The notes under the pieces: generated by a model
The model's database searches: none
What the model saw: only the letters and a program-made list of their open reading frames with translations
What the model was told of the DNA's origin: nothing
Shown: positions 1 to 5,281 of the stretch, in pieces
How the letters are laid out: each line of letters starts with the position of its first letter
Position numbering within the stretch: position 1 is the stretch's first letter
Made by a program: the position numbers and the translations under genes
NCBI GenBank assembly: GCA_009702305.1
Contig: WLIH01000243.1
Location: 1-5,281 of the forward strand
Reading direction: 5' to 3'
Source: Actinomycetota bacterium
GTDB lineage: Bacteria > Actinomycetota > Actinomycetes > Propionibacteriales > Nocardioidaceae
DNA length: 5,281 nucleotides

Positions 1-427
1 ACGCGATCTGCTGGCCCTGGCTGAGCTGGTGGCGGCTGCGCTCCAGCGCCTCCCGGGCCGCGCGCTGCTCGTCGTACGGCGTGATGCGGTGCAGCCACTG
101 TCCGAGGGCCGCTGCCTCCTCGGGCAGCCGGCTCCAGCTGCACAGGCCCCACACGCCCGTGCCGTCGGGGCGCACGAAGTAGGTCTCGACGTTCTGCTCC
201 CCGGCCACGTCGGTGTGCATGTGCGCGAGGTGCACCTCGAGGTGCTGACGGCCGAGCTCGTCGAGGGTGTCGGCGACCCGCAGGCCCGGCATGGAGGAGG
301 GGTCACGTCCGAGGATCTCGGCCATCCGGGCGTTCGCATACGTCGTGACGCCGGCGTCGTCGAAGATCCAGAGGCCGTCGGCGCTGGCCTCGATCAGCCA
401 GCGGAACAGCTCCGGAGGCTGGTCCAT
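1..427 (-). CDS. PAS-domain sensory/signalling protein, N-terminal part (cut by window edge)
   Basis: The frame is open from an ATG at 427 to the left edge, giving 142 residues with no stop, so the C-terminal part is missing. Residues about 1-118 look like a PAS fold: the segment LIEASADGLWIFDDAGVTTY followed by ANARMAEILG is the typical PAS start (beta strands, then the helix with an N-x-x-x-x-x-L pattern), and ETYFVRPDGTGVWGLCSWS fits the later beta strands. Residues about 118-142 (YDEQRAAREALERSRHQL onward) form a charged helix like the linker that usually leads into a second PAS, GGDEF/EAL or histidine-kinase module. I infer a cytoplasmic sensor, since no signal peptide or membrane segment precedes the PAS. 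The effector domain, and hence the output (cyclic di-GMP, phosphotransfer or other), cannot be told. An AGGGAGA Shine-Dalgarno at 432-438, close before the ATG, supports this start. It lies 109 bp downstream of the small membrane-protein gene on the same strand. Confidence 0.85.
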   Translation of the reverse strand, partial: MDQPPELFRWLIEASADGLWIFDDAGVTTYANARMAEILGRDPSSMPGLRVADTLDELGRQHLEVHLAHMHTDVAGEQNVETYFVRPDGTGVWGLCSWSRLPEEAAALGQWLHRITPYDEQRAAREALERSRHQLSQGQQIA

Positions 428-536
428 GGGGTCTCCCTGTCCTGAGTCAGCCCATCATCCACGGCTGGGGCTCTGGATGGTGCGGATTCGGGCGAAGCCC
501 ACGTCAAGGGCTGGGCGAGGTCAAGCCAGGCCAGGA
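428..536 (-). other. Intergenic gap upstream of the PAS gene, no clear promoter or terminator
   Basis: This stretch separates the stop of the small membrane-protein gene from the start of the PAS gene, both on the minus strand. Reading the minus strand, a TTGACG at 507-502 resembles a -35 box, but I find no convincing -10 hexamer 16-19 bases downstream. A four-base-pair GGGC/GCCC hairpin at 490-500 is too small to be a terminator, and no T tract follows it. Whether the PAS gene has its own promoter here therefore stays open. Confidence 0.35.
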
Positions 537-878
537 TCAGGCCAGGGCGATGACGAGGCCGACGACACCGGGCAGCGTGCCGAGCAGCACCCACGGGGTG
601 AGCGGGGAGCGCCGGTGGATCGCGAAGCCCGCGGCCACGGCGAGCACGCCGAACACCGCCGCGATGATGTTGAGCCCGATCCGGGCGGCCGGCTGGTCGT
701 CGCCGATGAAGAGGGTCGAGATCATCAGGCCGGCCGAGAGGTGCAGGATCGTGGTCACGACCAGCACCGAGACCACCCACTGCTGCACGCGCGTGGTCTC
801 CCGGCTCGTCGGTCGCTGCGGCGGGTTGGCCGGGTCGATCAGGTGCCGGCGGCGCGGGGGCGGCTGCGGCAGGGTCAT
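537..878 (-). CDS. Small three-helix membrane protein, function unknown
   Basis: The ATG at 878 gives a 113-residue protein. An AGGGAGGA Shine-Dalgarno seven bases upstream fixes this start, although the frame stays open much further upstream. Residues 1-32 are polar, rich in proline and arginine, and probably cytoplasmic. Three hydrophobic segments follow: about 33-57 (VQQWVVSVLVVTTILHLSAG onward), 67-87 (IGLNIIAAVFGVLAVAAGFA) and 94-112 (TPWVLLGTLPGVVGLVIAL). The loop between the first two is acidic (GDDQPAAR) and that between the last two basic (IHRRSPLTP), which by the positive-inside rule puts the N-terminus inside and the C-terminus outside. I do not recognise a family and see no catalytic motif. 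It starts 53 bp after the stop of the GH44-like lipoprotein gene on the same strand with no terminator between, so co-transcription is plausible. A role in the same process is only inferred from position. Confidence 0.8.
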   Translation of the reverse strand: MTLPQPPPRRRHLIDPANPPQRPTSRETTRVQQWVVSVLVVTTILHLSAGLMISTLFIGDDQPAARIGLNIIAAVFGVLAVAAGFAIHRRSPLTPWVLLGTLPGVVGLVIALA

Positions 879-885
879 GACCCCA

Positions 886-893
886 TCCTCCCT
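886..893 (-). promoter_or_regulatory. Shine-Dalgarno of the small membrane-protein gene
   Basis: The minus strand reads AGGGAGGA, ending seven bases before the ATG at 878. It is the strongest ribosome-binding site in the window. It decides the start of the membrane protein, because the reading frame itself has no stop for about 2 kb upstream. Confidence 0.75.
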
Positions 894-931
894 GACGGGC
901 GGCTGCGGTTGTCGGGCAGGGACGCCCCCGG

Positions 932-2605
932 TCAGCGGCCTCGGACGGCGACGAGGGTGATGGAGCGCCCGGGGTAGGACAGGGTGAAGCCGGTCTTGGA
1001 CACGGTGGCGTCGGGACGCCGGACGATGCCCTTGCCGGCGTACTGGTAGACCCGGGCCGCCGGGGCGTGCGGGAAGCCGCGCAGGGTCAGCGGCGCCGAC
1101 ACGGCACCCGCGCCCTTGTTGACGATCAGCACGGTCAACGGGCCGGTGGCGCCGGCGCGGGCGGCGTACACCGCGACGCGGCCCTGGTCGCTGCTGGTCG
1201 CCGCGACGCCGAGGTCGCCGAAGCGGGCACCCTGGCCGTCGTAGTTGCGGTACATCCGGAACGCCTGCTCGGGCACGGGCGAGCGGTCCTCGGGCCAGTA
1301 GGTCGCGAGGTCGAGGCCCTCGCGTCCGAAGATGCCGAGGGTGTCGGCCTGGATGACGTTCTGCAGGCGGCGGTCGGAGGTGACGTCGAGACCGAGGTTG
1401 TACTCCGTGACGGCGAGCTTGGTGCCGGGGTAGTTGTCCTCGACCAGGCGGCGCATCCGCGGGATCAGCTGGATCCGCTCCTCGATGTAGGACGGGTCGA
1501 CGTAGGAGGGGTCCCACAGCGGGCGGGTCACGTTGGTGGCCGGCGCGTAGGCGTCCCCGGAGGCCTGCGGGTAGTAGTGCCAGTCGAAGTAGTCCAGGTG
1601 GCGCACCCCGGTGCGCTGCTCGAGGGCGGCGAACTGCTGGAGGTACCACGACGCCAGGTCGGTGCCGCCGTGGTCGGCGCGGTCGGGCGACTGCGGCGTG
1701 CACGCCCGCTCGAACGGATTGTCCTGGCCGGAGCAGAAGTAGCTGATCCAGCCCCACTCCGAGGGGCCGAGCACGTCGGCCGTCGGGTCGGCGCTCTTGA
1801 CCGCCTGGGCGACGGCGCTCGCGCGCTGCCAGAGGTCGTCGAAACCGAGCGGCTGCTGCTGGAAGGAGCGATGCGTGTCGGCCCACAGGCCCGGCTCGTT
1901 GCCGAGCGCGTAGATGCCGACGCCGCCGTGAGCCGCGTCGCCGTAGGTGCTGACCAGGCTCTGCACCCACTGGCGGTTGAAGGTCGCGCCGACGGCGAGG
2001 CCGGCGTTCCTCGGGTCGACCGGCGGACTGGTGACGACCCGACCGCCGACGACACCGTTGCCGCAGTCGGGGTTGTAGGGGTCGACGTCGTCCTGCCGGG
2101 GGTACGTCGACGTCGGGTAGCTGCACGATCCCGGCCCGTCGAGGGAGCCGTCCTTGGCGACCCAGCCCATCGTCGGCAGGGTCAGCAGGGTGCGGGAGCC
2201 GATCTGCCGGTCCTGCTCGATCTGCTCGTCGACCCCGCTGAAGTCGCGCCCGCTGGTGCAGTAGTCGAAGCGCGCGCTCCAGCAGTCGGAGAAGTTGGTG
2301 AAGTAGTAGTTGACGCCCTGGTTGGCCGCGTGGATCTTCCAGTTGTAGGTCTCGGTCGAGTCCCCGCCCCACCGGTCGACCGGCAGGTCGAGGGCCGACG
2401 CCAGCGCCCGCGGCGCGAAGTTGAGACCGTAGATCTCCTCGGAGATCGACCGCGTCGTCCGCCCCGCGTCGACGCTGAGGCGCACGGTGCCCGCCTGCCG
2501 CTCGATCTCCGGTGCGACCACCGGGCCGCTCGCGGGGGCGGTGGTGTCGCTGCCGCACGCGGGCAGCAGCAGGAGCGAGGCGAGGAGGGCGGCGGCTGGG
2601 CGCAT
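932..2605 (-). CDS. Lipoprotein glycoside hydrolase, GH44-like (endoglucanase/xyloglucanase type)
   Basis: The product has 557 residues. Residues 1-17 are a lipoprotein signal peptide ending in the lipobox LPAC, so Cys17 would be lipidated and the enzyme anchored outside the membrane. Residues about 45-440 match what I know of GH44 TIM barrels: ISEEIYGLNF (54-63), RWGGDSTETYNWK (78-90), GWVAKDGS (147-154), YALGNEPGLW (232-241), DYFDWHYYP (338-346) and LAVTEYNLG (397-405). By family knowledge Glu237 of NEP is the acid/base and Glu401 of TEY the nucleophile; both are present. Residues about 455-557 fit the C-terminal beta-sandwich that packs on GH44 barrels. Family members cleave beta-1,4-glucans, including xyloglucan and carboxymethylcellulose; the true substrate here is unknown. 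No carbohydrate-binding or dockerin module is seen. Six cysteines besides Cys17 (108/116, 161/181, 291/302) could form three disulfides. The ATG at 2605 was chosen because it places a proper signal peptide after a GGAGGAG site; an in-frame ATG at 2701 would add 32 polar residues before the signal peptide. A distant clan GH-A family is the main alternative. Confidence 0.87.
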   Translation of the reverse strand: MRPAAALLASLLLLPACGSDTTAPASGPVVAPEIERQAGTVRLSVDAGRTTRSISEEIYGLNFAPRALASALDLPVDRWGGDSTETYNWKIHAANQGVNYYFTNFSDCWSARFDYCTSGRDFSGVDEQIEQDRQIGSRTLLTLPTMGWVAKDGSLDGPGSCSYPTSTYPRQDDVDPYNPDCGNGVVGGRVVTSPPVDPRNAGLAVGATFNRQWVQSLVSTYGDAAHGGVGIYALGNEPGLWADTHRSFQQQPLGFDDLWQRASAVAQAVKSADPTADVLGPSEWGWISYFCSGQDNPFERACTPQSPDRADHGGTDLASWYLQQFAALEQRTGVRHLDYFDWHYYPQASGDAYAPATNVTRPLWDPSYVDPSYIEERIQLIPRMRRLVEDNYPGTKLAVTEYNLGLDVTSDRRLQNVIQADTLGIFGREGLDLATYWPEDRSPVPEQAFRMYRNYDGQGARFGDLGVAATSSDQGRVAVYAARAGATGPLTVLIVNKGAGAVSAPLTLRGFPHAPAARVYQYAGKGIVRRPDATVSKTGFTLSYPGRSITLVAVRGR

Positions 2606-2617
2606 GGCAGCACGCTG

Positions 2618-2624
2618 CTCCTCC
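2618..2624 (-). promoter_or_regulatory. Shine-Dalgarno of the GH44-like lipoprotein gene
   Basis: The minus strand reads GGAGGAG, ending 12 bases before the ATG at 2605. The spacing is longer than the usual 5-10 bases, but the match is strong, and the ATG is the one that begins a lipoprotein signal peptide. It argues against starting at the in-frame ATG at 2701. Confidence 0.6.
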
Positions 2625-2650
2625 CCGGCCGCGGGCGCCACCCCAGACTT

Positions 2651-2676
2651 CGTCACACCGCTCGTCGATCGTGACG
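2651..2676. promoter_or_regulatory. Loose inverted repeat CGTCAC-N14-GTGACG in the divergent region (possible operator)
   Basis: Arms CGTCAC (2651-2656) and GTGACG (2671-2676) are perfect inverted copies separated by 14 bases. The right side contains CGATCGT (2666-2672), which occurs again at 2688-2694, a centre-to-centre distance of 22 bp, close to two helical turns. The location between two divergent genes suits a regulator site. In such GC-rich DNA a six-base arm match with a long spacer can arise by chance, so support is modest. Confidence 0.25.
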
Positions 2677-2681
2677 CCCGC

Positions 2682-2698
2682 CACAACCGATCGTTGTG
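2682..2698. promoter_or_regulatory. Perfect 17-bp inverted repeat CACAAC-N5-GTTGTG (candidate operator)
   Basis: CACAAC (2682-2687) and GTTGTG (2693-2698) are perfect inverted copies around a CGATC spacer. It lies in the 98-bp gap between the GH44-like and DUF6351-type genes and ends five bases before the GTG at 2704. Size and symmetry fit a dimeric helix-turn-helix repressor such as a TetR, GntR or LacI type, but it does not match a regulator consensus I know; it is not the actinobacterial CebR box. In RNA it could fold as a six-pair hairpin next to the start codon, so translational control is the other reading. Symmetry is seen; function is inferred. Confidence 0.4.
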
Positions 2699-2703
2699 CA
2701 CGC

Positions 2704-5004
2704 GTGCGTAGTCGACTCCTGCTGATGCTCCTGGCCCTGGCCGCTCCCGTGCTCGTGGCGGTGCCCGGCCCCGCCGTCCAGGCGCTGACGGTGAGCGACG
2801 GCTCCCGGGCGGCGGCGAGCGGGCTGGTGGTCGAGGTGCTCTCCAATCGGGCCGACCTGATCTCCGCGGGCGACGCGCTCGTCGAGGTCGAGCTGCGGGG
2901 CGTGCGCGCCGACCAGGTCCGGGTGCGCGTCGGCGGGCGTGACGTCACACGCTCCTTCGCGGTCCGCAAGGACGGTCGCTACCTGGGTCTGGTGCGTGGA
3001 CTCGAGCTCGGACGCAACGTCGTCACCGCGACCGCCGGTGCCGTCACCGGCCGCGCCGTCATCGTCAACCACCCCAACGGCGGACCGGTGTTCTCCGGTC
3101 CGCAGACCCGGCACTACCGCTGCCAGGAGACGGCGCGCGACGACCGGTGCAACGAGGCGCCGACCTACACCTTGCTCTACAAGTCGAGCGACCCGACGAC
3201 GACCGACCTGCAGCCGTACGACGAGGCGGCGCCGCCGAGCGACGTCGCGACCACCACGACCGACCAGGGTGTCGAGGTGCCGTTCGTGGTGCGCCAGGAG
3301 AGCGGCTTCCAGGACCGCGACCGCTACACGATCCTGACCCTCTTCCAGCCGGGGCAGCCGTGGCGGGCGTGGTCGCCGCAGCAGCAGTGGAACCACAAGC
3401 TGGTCGTCACCCACGGCGGCGGGTGCGGGGCGTCGTACGGTCCGGGCGAGCCTCCGCTGCTCGACTACTCCGGCACCTTCGACGGCGTCCCGACCGGGGT
3501 CACTCCCAGCTACGTGACCGCCCTGGGTCTGGGCTTCGCCGTGCTCTCGACGGCGCTCGACAACACCGGGCACAACTGCAACGTCGCCCTCAACGCCGAG
3601 TCGGTGATGATGGCCAAGGAGCGCCTGGTCGAGCAGTACGGCGAGCTGCGCTACACGATCGGCACCGGCTGCTCGGGCGGATCGATCGCCCAGCACACCG
3701 TCGCCAACGCCTACCCGGGCATCTACCAGGGCCTGGTCACGACCTGCTCCTACCCCGACGTGATCACCGCGGGCGCCCAGTTCGCCGACTACCACCTGAT
3801 GCGGCTCTACTTCGAGGACCCGACCCGCTGGGCGCCCGGCGTCGTGTGGCTGCCGACCCAGATGGCGCAGGTCGAGGGCCACGCGACGATCATCAACTCG
3901 ATCGTGGCCGACGAGGGCCTCTTCAAGGCGGCGCTGAACGCCGAGCACGACTGCCCCGGCACGGTCGCTCCGGTCGCGGGCGACGTGACGACCCGCTACG
4001 ACTCCGAGATCAATCCGGCCGGCGTGCGCTGCTCGGTGCTCGACCTGGTGGTCAACCTGCTCGGGCGCCGCCCGCGGTCGGTCTGGACGCCGCAGGAGAA
4101 GGCGGTCGGCCACGGCTTCGGCGGCATCCCGTTCGCCAATCGCGGCGTGCTCTACGGGCTGAACGCCCTCAAGACCGGCCTGATCACCGCCGCGCAGTTC
4201 GTCGACCTCAACGTCAAGATCGGCGGGCTCGACGTCGACTCGGAGCCGACCGAGGCCCGCATCGACGGTGACCCGCGATCGGTGGCCCGGGCCTACCGCA
4301 CCGGTCTGGTCAACGAGGCCAACCACCTCGACGAGGTCGCGATCATCAACCACGGCGGGCCCGACCCGGGCATCGCCCACGACTACGCCCACGCGTTCTG
4401 GACCGAGGATCGGATGATGGCCGACCAGGGTCACACCAACAACCGGGTGATGTGGTTCGGACCGACCCCGCTGATCGGCGACCTCTCCTGGGCCAACGAG
4501 GCGCTCGTGACCATGGACCGCTGGCTCGCGGCCGTGGAGCAGGACACGAGCTCGGCTCCGCTCGCCACGAAGGTCGTCACGGACAAGCCGGCCGACATCA
4601 CCGACCGCTGCCTGACCCGCGCCGAGCTCAACACCCTCTGCTCGACCTCGGAGCTCCAGGTGCTCCAAACCCGGCTCAGCACGCCTCGCCAGGAAGCGGG
4701 CGGCCCGGCGACCAACGACATCCTGTCCTGCCGGCTGCGACCCCTCGACCCGGCGGACTTCGACTTCATGCTGGTGCCGTTCACCGCCGCGGAGTGGGCC
4801 ACGCTCGAGGGCGTCTTCCCCGACGGCGTCTGCGACTGGACCAGACGCGGGTTCGGGCAGGGCCCGGTCACCACCTGGCTGCGCTACGACGCGGCTCGCG
4901 GCGGCCCGGCGTACGGCGGGCGCCCGCTCCCGGCTCCGCCGGCCCGGTCGGGCGCCGGCCTGATGGCGTCGTCGTGGGCGTCGATGCTCGCGGTCGGGCG
5001 CTGA
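2704..5004 (+). CDS. Secreted DUF6351-type alpha/beta-hydrolase-like protein
   Basis: The GTG at 2704 gives 766 residues. Residues 1-27 (MRSRLLLMLLALAAPVLVAV, then PGPAVQA) form a Sec signal peptide with likely cleavage after AVQA. Residues about 38-122 (VVEVLSNRADLISAGDALVE onward) are beta-rich and typical of the N-terminus of DUF6351 proteins, as I recall the family. The large remainder looks like an alpha/beta hydrolase: THGGGCG (236-242) resembles an oxyanion-hole HGGG, and GTGCSGGS (320-327) is a nucleophile elbow of G-x-S-x-G type with Ser324. Candidate triad partners lie in 543-577 (Asp554, Asp560 or Asp574; His559, His563 or His577) but cannot be settled by eye. Twelve cysteines in the mature part suit an extracellular disulfide-bonded enzyme. 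Substrate unknown; an esterase role is inferred. It has no visible Shine-Dalgarno; an in-frame GTG at 2671 would add 11 residues, and an ATG at 2725 would remove the basic n-region of the signal peptide. It is divergent from the GH44-like gene. Confidence 0.85.
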   Translation: MRSRLLLMLLALAAPVLVAVPGPAVQALTVSDGSRAAASGLVVEVLSNRADLISAGDALVEVELRGVRADQVRVRVGGRDVTRSFAVRKDGRYLGLVRGLELGRNVVTATAGAVTGRAVIVNHPNGGPVFSGPQTRHYRCQETARDDRCNEAPTYTLLYKSSDPTTTDLQPYDEAAPPSDVATTTTDQGVEVPFVVRQESGFQDRDRYTILTLFQPGQPWRAWSPQQQWNHKLVVTHGGGCGASYGPGEPPLLDYSGTFDGVPTGVTPSYVTALGLGFAVLSTALDNTGHNCNVALNAESVMMAKERLVEQYGELRYTIGTGCSGGSIAQHTVANAYPGIYQGLVTTCSYPDVITAGAQFADYHLMRLYFEDPTRWAPGVVWLPTQMAQVEGHATIINSIVADEGLFKAALNAEHDCPGTVAPVAGDVTTRYDSEINPAGVRCSVLDLVVNLLGRRPRSVWTPQEKAVGHGFGGIPFANRGVLYGLNALKTGLITAAQFVDLNVKIGGLDVDSEPTEARIDGDPRSVARAYRTGLVNEANHLDEVAIINHGGPDPGIAHDYAHAFWTEDRMMADQGHTNNRVMWFGPTPLIGDLSWANEALVTMDRWLAAVEQDTSSAPLATKVVTDKPADITDRCLTRAELNTLCSTSELQVLQTRLSTPRQEAGGPATNDILSCRLRPLDPADFDFMLVPFTAAEWATLEGVFPDGVCDWTRRGFGQGPVTTWLRYDAARGGPAYGGRPLPAPPARSGAGLMASSWASMLAVGR
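3080..3103. repeat. Perfect 9-bp-stem inverted repeat inside the DUF6351-type gene
   Basis: GCGGACCGG (3080-3088) and CCGGTCCGC (3095-3103) are perfect inverted copies with a six-base loop, TGTTCT. It lies in the codons for residues about 126-134 (GGPVFSGPQ), about 375 bases into the gene. The stem is the strongest I noticed in the window. It probably follows from GC-rich codon choice for a glycine/proline-rich motif, and no T tract follows, so it is not an intrinsic terminator. Confidence 0.4.
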
Positions 5005-5019
5005 CCGAGCGACGGGCGA

Positions 5020-5259
5020 TCAGCAGGCGACCACGAGGGAGCAGCGCAGCCGGGTGAGCAGGTCGAGCACCTCGCGCTGCTCGAAGAGCCGCCGCGGCAC
5101 CGGCGTCAGGGTGTACACCGTGTCGATCTCGGTGAACGCCAGCCCGGTCACCTCGAGCAGGTGCAGGGTGCCGCGGGCGTCGCGGTAGACCACCCGCTCC
5201 TCGAGGTCGAGGCCGCGGCGCAGGTTGGTGCGGGAGTGGTGCAGGTCGATGCTGGTCAT
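5020..5259 (-). CDS. Small protein of 79 residues, function unknown
   Basis: The ATG at 5259 is preceded by AGGA at 5266-5269, six bases away. Every sense codon ends in G or C, as expected for a true gene in this genome, and that is the main evidence that it is real. The protein is soluble-looking with no signal peptide or membrane segment. Its middle (ERVVYRDARGTLHLLEVTGL, then AFTEIDTVYTLTPVPR) suggests alternating beta strands forming a small sheet, followed by a helix (about 60-70, EQREVLDLLTRL) and a hydrophobic end with two cysteines (RCSLVVAC). I do not recognise a family. It is convergent with the DUF6351-type gene, 15 bp from its stop, so nothing ties it to the hydrolases. Its upstream neighbour lies beyond the right edge, so operon membership is unknown. 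Confidence 0.7.
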   Translation of the reverse strand: MTSIDLHHSRTNLRRGLDLEERVVYRDARGTLHLLEVTGLAFTEIDTVYTLTPVPRRLFEQREVLDLLTRLRCSLVVAC

Positions 5260-5281
5260 CTGCGGTCCTGGTGTCAGCCCG

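Noticed and set aside
502..507. TTGACG on the minus strand as a -35 promoter box for the PAS gene
   Set aside because: No acceptable -10 hexamer occurs at the right distance.
1067..2674. Long plus-strand open frame of 535 residues opposite the GH44-like gene
   Set aside because: Antisense shadow of a gene with both catalytic motifs; composition is repetitive V/G/R/A and no family signature is visible.
879..2969. Upstream continuation of the membrane-protein frame, which would make one 810-residue minus-strand protein
   Set aside because: The upstream part is arginine/proline-rich low-complexity sequence that overlaps the clearly homologous GH44-like gene in another frame; it stays open because stops are rare in GC-rich DNA. 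The true start is ATG 878 with a strong ribosome-binding site.
3147..4271. Plus-strand 374-residue frame inside the DUF6351-type gene
   Set aside because: Arginine-rich frame-shifted shadow with no motif; the other frame carries the signal peptide and hydrolase motifs.
2653..4668. Long 671-residue minus-strand open frame opposite the DUF6351-type gene
   Set aside because: It is rich in V, R, D, G and H without domain-like segments, and mirrors codon bias of the real gene on the other strand. No ribosome-binding site or recognisable motif supports it.
4431..4874. Minus-strand 147-residue frame in the 3' part of the DUF6351-type gene
   Set aside because: It looks less arginine-rich than other shadows, but it lies fully antisense to a region encoding conserved-looking, cysteine-containing sequence and has no convincing ribosome-binding site or family resemblance.
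4991..5007. CGGTC/GACCG stem over the stop codon as a terminator
   Set aside because: Five base pairs, a seven-base loop and no T tract on either side; too weak to call.

Overview
The window is very GC-rich, and the codons of its genes end almost always in G or C. With the style of the proteins (a DUF6351-type exported hydrolase, a PAS-type sensor, a lipoprotein glycosidase) this suggests a high-GC actinobacterium, most likely a Nocardioides-like organism. The taxon is an inference from base composition and protein style, not from a marker gene. I see no tRNA or rRNA gene, CRISPR array, insertion sequence or phage gene.

Layout: 1-427 (minus) is the N-terminal part of a PAS-domain sensory protein whose remainder lies beyond the left edge. 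428-536 is a 109-bp gap. 537-878 (minus) encodes a small three-helix membrane protein. 932-2605 (minus) encodes a lipoprotein glycoside hydrolase resembling family GH44 (endoglucanase/xyloglucanase type). 2606-2703 is a 98-bp divergent intergenic region with a perfect 17-bp inverted repeat and a second, looser one. 2704-5004 (plus) encodes a large secreted alpha/beta-hydrolase-like protein of the DUF6351 type. 5020-5259 (minus) encodes a 79-residue protein I do not recognise, convergent with the hydrolase.

How the genes may work together: both large products are exported, one as a predicted membrane-anchored lipoprotein and one with a Sec signal peptide, and both are cysteine-rich in a way that fits disulfide-bonded extracellular enzymes. 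They are divergently transcribed from a short shared region with operator-like symmetry, so co-regulation is plausible. A GH44 beta-glucanase paired with an esterase-like enzyme would suit attack on substituted plant polysaccharide, but no transporter, regulator or other carbohydrate gene in the window confirms this. The small membrane protein follows the GH44 gene by 53 bp on the same strand and could be co-transcribed; the PAS gene may be in the same transcript or have its own promoter.

I do not see a clear-cut new multi-gene system. The items most worth following up are the uncharacterised DUF6351-type enzyme, the operator-like repeats in the divergent region, and the small unrecognised proteins.
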